The notes under the pieces are model-generated. The model was not told the origin of the DNA. It was given only the letters and a program-made list of their open reading frames with translations, and ran no database searches. A stretch of DNA of 64,000 bases from contig JYIP02000006.1 of NCBI GenBank assembly GCA_001051155.2, forward strand, positions 2,294,001-2,358,000, written 5' to 3'. Shown piece by piece: positions 34,767-44,079 of the stretch (its first letter is position 1; each line of letters begins with the position of its first letter). The DNA comes from Chrysoporthe austroafricana. Taxonomy: Eukaryota; Ascomycota; Sordariomycetes; Diaporthales; Cryphonectriaceae. A program made the position numbers and the translations under genes.

Positions 34767-37718
34767 GGCTTCCGGTCGTGCGGCTGGGGAGGCTACGGCG
34801 GGTCTGGTCAGTGAGGTGGAGCAGCCCAGGGGGCCTGTGTTAGTGAACTTAGCTGTGGCTGTTATGTGTATGTCAGGAATCGGGGGCGATCTTGAGCGAA
34901 CGAGCACTCGCGGTTGACTACTAGCTTGCCTCCTCAACGATGCAGGTTGTCATGGTTGTCTCGAGCGTGTGGGCAGCAGACGCACGTCCTCGGATTCAGA
35001 CGGCAAATTATACCAACTGGGATTTCCAGTCGTCGGTGAGACATGGGTCTTTAATAGGAGCCCGGTCTTCTTTGTGTGTTGTGTATTTACAATAGCTTTG
35101 TCTCTCCCGCCCGCGGCAGAAGGGGCTTTCTCTGCGTGTTATGCCGCTATTCACCACAGCTCAAGGAAGACACAAAGACGCTAGCAGTGGGCAGAGTGAA
35201 TGGCATTGTTCTGGTTGCGAAGGATAGCTGAAAAGCCAAGCCTCCCGAGCCTATACTAGTCGAATTGTTTTTATGACTACACATCTTGAAGCACGAGTCG
35301 ACTATCTGCGGTGCTTAGGCACACGGATTGCTGCCCTTCTCCTGCCGTAGTCGGCTGCCCTACGCGAGATGTGTTTCAGATGTATCCCGAGTACATGGTA
35401 TGGGCGGCCAGCCAGCTAGAGTTCATCCTGTCAGGCAGACATGACTCTCCTTTTCGACCTCTGAAGAGGGCAAGAATCGAGGAGGGGATGCAGTCTGGCA
35501 ACAGGGCCGTCCGCCCAGGATACTTTCACTACAAGACGAATGATGATCGGAATCACGACCAAGTTGCTATACTCGCCGAGTCAGCGGAACTTAATTCCTC
35601 CTCGCAGCTCGGACATGAGGTCTAGACATGAGGTCTAAGTCCCTCGCCTTAGACAGCGGACACCTGATGTTGACTCGTTCATGCTTTGCAGGGGAACCAC
35701 AGACCATACTGCGATGATCAGTCCCCTAACACCCTGTGAATAACAGAGCAGGTCGTAATGCCGCCCTGAGAGGCCCGTCACGAAGTTTGGTCTATTCTAA
35801 TCACACGGAACGTGAGGCGGATATGGGATGTCTCGTGGAGAGAGGTTGGTTGGGACGATAGCGTCCCCCGCATATGTCCATCTGAGGCGCTAATTATAGG
35901 TATGGTATAGCTAGTACACGTGCCTCGACGTCCTCTGACGTATACAATAAATACTATGCGCTTAAGGGCGCGCACGCCCTGTCGTGTGCCAAGCTGGCCT
36001 GGGCGATTGGTCCTTGGTCCGGCAGCCTTGGCTCCGACGGCTGTTCCAGGTCGGCTCAAGACCTAAAACACATGAGATGAATCCGGCAGGCGACGATCTG
36101 GAATACCACGGGGCGCCGTCTAAATTTGGCCGCTTGGCGGTCTCCCACCACGAGATCGCTTCATCTCATCAGCGCGGCGACGTATACTTGGCCTGGGTGG
36201 GTATAGGAAGTCGGCGGGCGACTGGATGGTCCTGGCCCATCCTGTTCGGGAGGACGCGCGCGAGCCGGCACAGATCTGAGATCCCCGCCGCGCGCCCAGC
36301 TTGGAACGAGTTGTGTTGCGCCGGAGCATGTGTCTCTGGCCTCGGGGTTTCTCCAGAGGTGAAGGTTGTGAGGCTGAAAACCCTCGAGAGGATGATGGCC
36401 CACAGTGGAGGTGGAGTGCGTGGTGGGATGGCCGTTGGAGGAGGTTGGGTTTGGGTCAGTGCTGCCGCTTTGAGCGTGTTTCGTTTCAAGGCCTGCGCTA
36501 CTGTAGGTTTACGTGCTGGGTACTGTAATTACTGTAGGCCTGTGCAGAATAGGCTCCATTGCCGCACATGCGCACGCAATTGGACGATTCATGTCTCTTC
36601 AACGTCAACATCGGCGCGATCTTGGCCGCTTCACAGCAGCCCTCGAGCTGGCTGGCTGTCGAGGCGATGCACATGCCACACAGCATCTCGGCTCGACCAG
36701 CGCCTGCGCAGTGCAGCACGCTGCCCGGTCGCGAATCTCGCACATTTCGACGGGGCGTCTGCTTCTTGGCTCCTCGCCGCCCAGAGTGCTTGATCCCGAA
36801 GCTCACGAACGACGGGCCGCGAACCACGCAGCCGGGTCGGGTCGAGCTCGTGCCAGTGCTTATGGGACCAAGTGGTCTCCTCTGCCATCTCGGCTGGGGC
36901 CCTGGGGCCGCATTGTCGGCGTGCTTGGACTTCTTGACTCTTGTGTTTGCTTGGCAAGGTCTCAAGACTGCCTGACCCACTACGCGTTCGACCCGACACG
37001 CCCAGCCTACCACCGCTGCTGTGCAGAGCGCCGCCGCCGTCCGAACAGCCGTGCTGCTTGGACCCTCTCTTGGCTACAACAGCCAAGGTGAATCACATCT
37101 GGGTCCTCAAACAGGACGACGACGAGTCGAGATTGTTCGAGCAAGCGGTCGCCACCCTGCCGGCATCCCATCCTCCCCAGATCGCCACCAGGGCCCGATG
37201 GCCGGCGACCCCTCCACTCGCATCGCCCTGGGGACTGTGTGAGGCATCTTGGCGGCTGATGGGCGAATCACCGCGGGCAACCCCGCCGTGTTCAGACAGT
37301 CCCCCCCCCTCCAAGAAGCGCCCTGCGTTTCTGGGGTAGGGCGTCGACGGGACAAGCGTGTTTCCCACGTCCGGTATGGCACGGCAGCCCGGAAGGCTTC
37401 TTGGCAGCTTCAAGTGGAGCGCGCTGTCGGAGGGAGGGCACGGGAGGAGGGATGCCTGAGCATAGGTGCTTGATCGCCGCTCGAGCTCTCGACTCGCGGA
37501 TCGCATATATGACTTCGTCCTCCCGCTCGCAAGGTGAGCTGTGGGTGTGCTTTTGCTCCTCAGCTGTGCTCGAACATTCATCACTCTTGTATATCTGCTC
37601 CCCTTCCGCGGCCCGCTGGTTGATCTGGCTTTGTATTCGCATTCCGCTTCTCCTCTCGCAAGCATCACACTCTCTCTATTAATCAGGTCGAGCCCAGGAG
37701 GTCGTATTATCCGTCGAG
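34767..37718. other. Gene-free stretch of about 3 kb
   Basis: No supported gene. A plus-strand frame at about 35310-35625 (phrases MYPEYMVWAASQLEF, FRPLKRARIEEG) reads somewhat protein-like but has no good start and no recognised relative. The last 200 bases should contain the promoter of the secreted-protein gene. Confidence 0.45.
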
Positions 37719-38893
37719 ATGGTTGCCTACCGCATTGTGCTCCTGGCTGGCGCTGCTGCCGCCCTGCCCCTGAACATCAACCTCGGAGCCTACTCGCCGG
37801 CATTGGTGGTTGGTAAGCAGGCCCATCTGCTGGGACGTTGTGTTGCGGGATAGTCTACTGATCACGGATGCTGCCAACAGGTGATGGTGAAATCAGCTTC
37901 GGAGGTAATCAAGATGTGTCCGCGCTCATGAACACGCTCGAGGGCGCCGCCGTGACCGCAGCGAATGGAGCAGCAACTAATGCCGCTGCTCAAGGCGAGG
38001 CCCAACCGGCCGCAGCAGCAGAGGCCGCCGCCACCACGGCCGCCGCCCAGCCGGTCGAGCAGAACCAGGTTGAGCCTGCTGCCGTCCCCGTCGCTGCCTC
38101 TTCAGAAACCGTCCAGGACGCAACTCTTTCGGAGCAGGTGAGTCTCGGCACGGTAACCCATCCATTCCTGCACACAAGACGGCTGACAGGGCCACCCTTT
38201 CTCTCAGGCTCAGCAGATTGCTGCCCTCCAGGGCATGGGCAGGGCGATCCTGCCCCGGGACGAGGCTGCGGACGTCGCCGACGAGGTGTCCGCCACCGTC
38301 GAGAAGCGCGACCTCGCCAGCTTCGACCGGGCCCTGACGTTCGCCGAGGCTGCCCTGCAGAAGGGCCCCAAGATCCAGCTCGGCACCGGCCGCGAGGGCT
38401 CCGGCGTCGGCATCATCGTCGACAACAACCAGGAGGCCGCGGCGCGCCCGGGCACCGGCACCGCCGCCGAGGCCGCCAAGCGGGACCTGCCCGCCCCGGG
38501 GCCCAAGGTCAAGGTCACCACCATGTACGTGCGCTCTGGCATTCCTGCGTGTGAGTAGAGGCCGTTTTTCTTCTGTCGTGTCTGACCCATCTTCGCGCGT
38601 TGCGCCATAGATAAAAAAAAAAGAAAAAGAAAATCCCCCAAGGCTTGGTTCCCTCCCCGACTAATGCCCGTGTGTGCTCTCAAGCCCTTCAGAGCAGTAA
38701 CCAGATGGCCGCCCGCGACCTGGGTGCGGATGGCAGCGTCGAGCCGCGGTACGAGACGATCCAGATCGCCCCGAACAAGAGGGAGGCGAACCCGGCCCCG
38801 GGCGCGATCGACGCCGTGAATCTGAACGTCAGCGGCGACCAGGGCGTGACGATGACCTTTGTGGAGACTGTCGAGGACAGCGAGGCCGCATGA
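37719..38893 (+). CDS. Predicted secreted Ala-rich protein (300 aa, 4 exons)
   Basis: Exons are 37719-37812, 37881-38137, 38208-38550 and 38685-38893; all four junctions keep frame with GTAAGC or GTGAGT donors. MVAYRIVLLAGAAAALP is a clear signal peptide, followed by NINLGAYSPALVVGDGEISFGG. A long Ala/Gln/Glu-rich segment (about residues 45-110) comes next. The second half carries repeated KR or KRDL dibasic sites (VEKRDLASFDRAL, AKRDLPAPG) and ends NVSGDQGVTMTFVETVEDSEAA. The KR pairs could be Kex2 cleavage sites, but this is inference. No catalytic motif, GPI signal or cysteine pattern is seen. It may be a cell-wall or secreted matrix protein of filamentous fungi; function unknown. Confidence 0.8.
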
Positions 38894-39934
38894 GGGGTGT
38901 CCGGCGCGATACGTGGCGCATCATCCTTCACACACTTAATGCAGGGGCGGACAGCCTTGTCTTTTTTTTTTTATATTTCTATTATATCCATGGATTCTAT
39001 GGGCGCCAGGGGGCGGCGGGCTGAAGGGCATATGAGATTCCCCTTAGAGCGACGGAAAAGATATGACCGGCGTGGACGTTTGAACGAGCATCCAACTGAG
39101 ACGATCATCGTGGTACTATATTAATGCGACCAGCGAGTGACATTCACAGTGACATCGATCGGTGTTGTGGTTGTATCCCCCGTTGTGCAATAGAGAAAAG
39201 CTACACACGAGGCGCCTCCGGGCACGGCGCAAACATAACGTCAGCAGAAGCCCTATCTTAAGGAGACACCCACGCATTGATCAATCCATTGTGACTCGAA
39301 AGCCCTCGACCGGTGCTGACCCTGCGAGGCGGTGAGTCCCTCTCGCTCTTGGCGTGGAAGACATGACTGTGAAAGTTGTAGTGGCTACTGTGTACGGTCT
39401 GGGAGCCGGGGTCCCGACGTGTTTGAGGGCGTGGCAAGCAAGGCTGCCAAGCTGCCGCCAAGGCGCAAGAGACATCCCAGCTCGAAGCGAAGGGTATGTT
39501 TTGGAATCGCATCTCAAGTGTCAGTAGGAGGAGGGGGAGGGGGATTATGCTAAGTCATGCGGCTCTCTACGGCCGGTTGCTGGGCTAACAGAATATAGGA
39601 AATGCATGTTTAGTTTCAATATTTCTTTTCCGGTGTTGTTAAGACCTGGGTTGAGGCTGCGATGGCAGTGGATGTGAACAGAGTCCCGACGAGCTTGTTA
39701 ATGGAACCAGCAGGCCTGTCCTACGTTTCGCCCCTCAGATTCTCTGCGATTAAGTTCTATGGTCTACCAGCGCGCCTCGTGTATTCCAAGATCAATTTTA
39801 TTGCTTGATCGCCGTTGCCAGACCCTCCCCCCCATCTCCCTTCTCACAATGCGCCGAAGCAAAATGCACAGGTCCCGGTCCCCTCTCAGGTAGCCAGACA
39901 ATCCCAATCCATATCCTACGCTTGTAGCCCTTCA
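38894..39934. other. Intergenic between convergent genes
   Basis: This holds the 3' ends of the secreted-protein gene (plus) and NAD kinase (minus). No supported gene; a 12-T run near 38961 lies in the presumed 3' UTR. Confidence 0.6.
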
Positions 39935-41816
39935 TCAGTTATCCCACTCCCGGAAGGCCTTCTGCTTCTGCCGCGTGTTCCACCCAAGCTTGCCGCTGAT
40001 ACTATTCACCCAGTCCTCGCTGCGCCGCCCCTGCGCCTGCACGCTCGCAAAGGGGTACCGGCTCGCCGAGATCGTGACGTAGTCGCCGGGAAACAGCTCG
40101 ATCCGCTCGCGGCCGTCGAACGACGCCCACGAGCTCGTCCGCGCGCTGTAGGGGACCCCGACGCGCAGGACGATGGTGTCGGGCAGGATGATAGGCCGGA
40201 AATTCAGGGTGTGGGCGCAGATGGCCGTCACGAGCATGACGGGATTTTCCGGGTGGCAGAGGGATCCGCCTGCGGCGAGGTTATAGGCGGTCGAGCCGGT
40301 CGGCGTAGATACGCAGACGCCGTCGGCCAGGACGGAGGTGAAGTGCTCGTCGTCACCAAATATCTCGCAGTAGGACATTGCTGGGCGCCTATTAGCACAG
40401 GGTTCAACATATGGAAAAAAGGAGGAGCAACTCACTCGGATTCGGCCCGCGGTCCACCACGATCTCGTTGAGTATTTCGTATGTCCCATCCGGCTTGTGC
40501 GTATGCTCGTTTTCTCTCTCTTCGCCTACCAGCTCTTCCACCAGGTCGCGCTCGAATTGTGGCACCTCCTCGTCCTGGCTCCGGCTTTCGGCCTCACCGA
40601 CCGTCATTCCGTCTGTGATTAACACCTGCTTCCTTCTCTTCTTCTGGCTCCTCATGATGGTACCCTCGAACCGCAACCGTAAGCTCACCGTCACGCCTTC
40701 CCTAAAAGCCCCAGTGAGTGTGTTTTGGTAGTCATCGAAGTCGAATTTTGTCAAAAAGCCCAAACTTCCCAGCGCGAAGCTGAGCACAGGCGGCACGATC
40801 CTCTGGAACAGCCAGCTGGAGTACAGCACCGTTCCGTCGCCACCAAGAGTAATTGCAAAGTCGAACGTATGCGGCCTCGAACGACACATGTGCTCGTCCC
40901 ACCACTTTAACCGCTTCGAGATATCCTGGCTATTCTCTTCCTCCAGCTCGCCGGCCTGGACGTAATCCTTCCGTAGCTCCTCGATCAATCCTGGAGCGTC
41001 GAACTGCTCGTTCCCCTTCAGGTCCTTTTCCAAGTATACCGTATACCTGACGTCCCTTTCTTTATCCAACAGCCATCTAGCCAGCTCCCTTGTCTTGGGG
41101 ATAAGATCTCGGTCGTATATCTTCGTCAATATGAAAACGTTTCGAACCCGAAACTTTAACCTCATGCTCCCCAACCGCCGGCTCAACTCCCTGACGCCCC
41201 ACGCCATCTCGCTCAGCTGCTTTTTGGTCAACAGCCGGCTGTGCATCACGTCCTGGTCTGCACCGGTCAGGTCCATCTCCGACGTCGATTTGGCGATCTG
41301 CTTGGTCCAGTTGTGTTCATCCGTCTGACCTATATCGCTACTCGCGTCGCTCCCGTTGCCATTGCCCCGTGACAGGAACGCGCACTTGCCCTTGGGCTCG
41401 ACCAGGCGGTCGCCGAGGCCGTTCCCTTGCGGCGAAGTCCCGTTTACTGCGTTTGCCTGGACCTGCGGTTGCGACGGATGGTCATGGTGCTCGGAAAGAG
41501 GCTTGTCGCCGCCAGCGCCCTGCTGCTGCTGCTGGGCGTGGCGGGCGCGCCGCTGGGACTCGAGGAACTGGTGGACGAGACATTGGGTCTTGTCGTTCTC
41601 GCGCGGGCGCGGCCGTTGGGACTCGGAGGGGACGAGGGAGCTCTTGCGGCGATGGACATTGGCGGCATCGAACGTCACCTGGAGGACATGACATGTCAGC
41701 ACAGGAAGGAAGAGCGTGAGACGGCGATCCGGCGTTACCTCGACAGCCTTGGCATCCTCGTCGCTGGCGCTGGAGTGCGGATCCTCGAAGGATACTTGTT
41801 TGTCTTCGCGACTCAT
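39935..41816 (-). CDS. NAD+ kinase (588 aa, 3 exons)
   Basis: The enzyme makes NADP+ from NAD+ and ATP. Exons are 41816-41739, 41678-40436 and 40380-39935. The N-terminal 150 residues are low-complexity (HAQQQQQGAGG and so on), as in fungal Utr1-type kinases. Then come the kinase-domain signatures: TFDFAITLGGDGTVLYSSWLF with the GGDG motif near residue 305, SFALGSLGFLTKFDFDD, and NEIVVDRGPNP continuing across the second intron as TMSYCEIFGDDEHFTS. DGVCVSTPTGSTAYNLAAGGS completes the set. The middle exon ends CCG A with a GTGAGT donor, making Thr at the junction. No mitochondrial presequence is obvious, so a cytosolic enzyme is more likely. ATG 41816 has an A at -3. Confidence 0.93.
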
Positions 41817-42291
41817 GGTCGTGCAGGCGGCCAGTCGTCGAGAGGACGTCTGCACCGGGTCAATCCGGGGCCGAGAGGGTTCGAGATGATGATAATGGAC
41901 ACGCGCTGCAGTATCGCAGAGCGACCGTCGGCGGTAGTGGGGCTGCTCACCAGCACGTCGATGTCATTGCTCCCCCCACCTGCATATACTCTCCGGCGTG
42001 CATATTGATTACTCAGCCGCCCTTACCCCACTGACAACGTTCCGTCTTATAAATATATATATACATATATAAATAAATATACCTGGACGGTAGACGCATT
42101 AGAGTGTCCTCGCCGGCGATATGACGGTTTTTGGAGCAACGAATTCATTCTACGTCCTGGCACGGAGCACTTTAAACTGCTAGCCTTGTCACTGTTAAGT
42201 TATAGGGTCCGCCTGCTTAACTGTATATCGACGCTCGGGGCCGTCTCATGAGACACGTCTTGAGATATCAACGAATCTGTCCGTGTAATAG
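41817..42291. other. Intergenic, NAD kinase 5' side, AT-rich patch
   Basis: It contains the NAD kinase promoter and 5' UTR. A TA-rich patch lies at about 42050-42080. No clear start exon for the downstream hydrolase is seen. Confidence 0.55.
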
Positions 42292-43424
42292 CAAGCACTC
42301 GAGAGACCTTTTATATCGGCGGCAAGTATGTCAAAAATAAAGACCAGAGCCACTCCGTGCAAGGGCAGATGTATGTCGAACATCTCAAGCCCTTTCCAGA
42401 CGATAAGCTGCAACCATATCCCATGATCTTCGTCCACGGTGGCACGCGGACAGGAGCAGTACGTCAAGCTAGCTGAAGGACATCCAGAAAGCGATTGGCC
42501 TCCATGAGGCTGCCAGGCTGAATGAAGCACTGCAGGACTGGCTCACCAAGCCCGACGGCAACCCGGGCTGGGCCGACTACTTCCTTTCTCACGGCTACGA
42601 GGTCTACCTCGTAGATGTGCCCTACCGCGGCCGAAGCGCTTGGAGTCCCGACGTCGAAGACGTGATTACCCTCTCGGTCGAGACGATCCAGGCGAGATTC
42701 ACTGCATGCGCTCAGTATGGCACCTGGCCCCAGGCAAAGCTGCACACCCAGTGGCCGGGCTCAGGCGTCAAGGGCGACCCGATCTTCGATCGCCTCTATG
42801 CCTCGGGCGTTCAGATGATACCCGGCCAGGTGAAGCAGGAGCTGGCGTCGCAAGCTGCCCTCGCGGCCTTGTTGGACCGTATTAAGAGGCCGGTGATCTT
42901 CCTGTCGCATTCCAACGGTGGCGGTACGCCGTACTTGGTGGCGGACGTCCGGCCTCAGTTGGTCAAACTGATTGTCTCTGTCGAGCCAAAGGGTCCGCCG
43001 TTCGGGCCCACCGGGGGCCTTGCCGACCTTCGGGTGCCAGTACGGCGTGTGCCAGGCACCCATCACGTATGACCCGCCCGTGGCGGATCCGGAGAAGGAC
43101 TTGGTCAAGGTGGTCAGGAACGCCGAGTCTCCGGACCTGCAGGATGCGATCCTGCAAGCTGAGTCGCCGACTCCACGGAAATTGGTCAACTTGACACGCA
43201 TCCCGGTGCTCGTGGTCACGGCTCCGGCCTCGTACCATGCAGGGTATGACTGGTGCACTGTTGAGTATCTGCGTCAGGCTGGCGTAGAGGTGGAGCATTT
43301 CAAGTTGGTGGAAAGAGGCATCCTTGGAAACGGTCATATGATGTTTATGGAGAAGAACAGCGATGAGATTGCGGCCGAGATAGATAGGTGGATTTGCGCA
43401 CGCACTGTTGAGGCTTCCGGTTGA
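42292..43424 (+). pseudogene. Alpha/beta-hydrolase gene with frameshift and no clear start
   Basis: The plus strand reads RETFYIGGKYVKN, QMYVEHLKP and PMIFVHGGTRTGA. A GTACGT...GCAG intron (42459-42535) follows, then DWLTKPDGNPGWADYFLSHG, VPYRGRSAW, QAKLHTQWPG, a nucleophile-elbow-like FLSHSNGG and VSVEPKGPPFGPT. The frame then breaks near 43000-43040, next to a run of five G, and continues in another frame as GCQYGVCQAPITYDPPV to GNGHMMFMEKN. That last phrase carries the probable catalytic His. This is the domain order of a known fungal alpha/beta hydrolase family of unknown substrate. The missing ATG exon and the one-base frameshift argue for a pseudogene. A base-calling error in the G run is the main alternative for the frameshift. 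Confidence 0.75.
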
Positions 43425-43454
43425 CGGAATGCGAGGTTGACTAACTGAAATGAT

Positions 43455-43469
43455 ACTATATAATATAGT
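43455..43469 (+). promoter_or_regulatory. TATA-like palindrome upstream of tRNA-Lys
   Basis: A perfect palindrome with 6-bp arms ACTATA/TATAGT contains TATATAATATA, about 30-40 bases before the tRNA start. An upstream TATA-like element is common for fungal Pol III genes, where it helps place TFIIIB. The role is inferred from position. Confidence 0.5.
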
Positions 43470-43533
43470 AAAACTCGGCGACAATTCCAAGAAGCCGCCC
43501 GGCTAGCTCAATCGGTAGAGCGTGAGACTCTTA

Positions 43534-43552
43534 CAGAGTTTCCGATTCTGAA
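43534..43552 (+). other. Canonical tRNA intron, 19 nt
   Basis: It lies directly after base 37, the place cut by the tRNA splicing endonuclease. It starts CAGAG, which can pair with CTCTT of the anticodon loop as such introns usually do. Confidence 0.8.
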
Positions 43553-43568
43553 ATCTCAAGGTTGTGGG

Positions 43569-43625
43569 GTATGTTTAGACCAGCACAAGACTTCTGCTTG
43601 ACATTGATTCTAACAAGCCCTCCAG
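43569..43625 (+). other. 57-nt spliceosomal-type intron inside a tRNA gene
   Basis: The insert begins GTATGT, has TTCTAAC with the branch A at 43613 (12 nt before the end), and ends CCTCCAG. This matches the introns of protein genes in length and signals. Exact removal restores GTGGG joined to TTCGACC. Because the flanking base is G, the boundary could slide by one, but only the placement given has GT-AG ends. Confidence 0.75.
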
Positions 43626-43665
43626 TTCGACCCCCACGTCGGGCTCAATTCCCGTCGAAGATCTA

Positions 43666-43670
43666 TTTTT
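43666..43670 (+). terminator. Pol III T-run terminator
   Basis: Five T follow the tRNA end by 20 bases, and another five-T run lies at about 43679-43683. T-runs of this length stop RNA polymerase III. Confidence 0.6.
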
Positions 43671-44079
43671 GCATTTCATTTTTGATTCCTGCTGCTTCTG
43701 TGCTAAGCTGGGCATGGCATTGTCTCCTGCTCCCTCTTTGGAGAATAAGGTCTACATATTCACGGTTGGGACCTTTTTTTTGCACTTGGTGGGCTCATAG
43801 AAAGAGTCATGAGGTGGAGGGTATTTCGAAAATCTCGATGAAAGTGGCACGCTGCGGACCCCTGTAAATCCTACCTAGCAGTGCCTGGCTGCAGCTCGAA
43901 TCAATTGCAGCATGATTGGCGCGTGTGGCCCGTGCTCCAAAAAATTACTGCAGAGCTCTCGAGTCGACTTCTCACCAGCACCTCGCGACGCCGCCCGACC
44001 GTGATCCCCTTCCCTCTTGGGCACATCCATCTCCTCTCCTTGTTGTTTTTGTGTGGTTGTCTCCTTTTCCTTCTCCACA
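43671..44079. other. Intergenic, TUF1 promoter and 5' UTR
   Basis: It ends in a pyrimidine-rich stretch (about 44025-44075) directly before the TUF1 ATG, a common feature of strongly expressed fungal genes. No other gene is seen. Confidence 0.6.

Larger units (their letters stand above)
43497..43645 (+). tRNA. tRNA-Lys(CTT) with a normal intron plus a spliceosomal-type insert in the T-arm
   Basis: All cloverleaf parts are present: acceptor stem GCCCGGC/GTCGGGC (43497-43503 with 43638-43644), D stem GCTC/GAGC, anticodon stem TGAGA/TCTCA and anticodon CTT at 43530-43532. The T stem is GTGGG/CCCAC and the T loop TTCGACC; T43645 is the discriminator. Two inserts interrupt it: 43534-43552 at the usual position after base 37, and 43569-43625 between bases 53 and 54. 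Without them the gene is a standard 73-nt tRNA with all stems paired (one G-T). The A box (43504-43515) is near consensus. The bases AG at the end of the second insert rebuild a B box (AGTTCGACCCC, 43624-43634), so Pol III recognition is conceivable. Whether mature tRNA is made is unknown. Confidence 0.88.

Noticed and set aside
35311..35625. Plus-strand frame with protein-like phrases
   Set aside because: It begins at GTG, has no upstream exon or splice signals that I could support, and matches no known family.
41817..41855. NAD kinase start 13 codons upstream
   Set aside because: The codon there is GTG; the first ATG of the frame is at 41816 with an A at -3.
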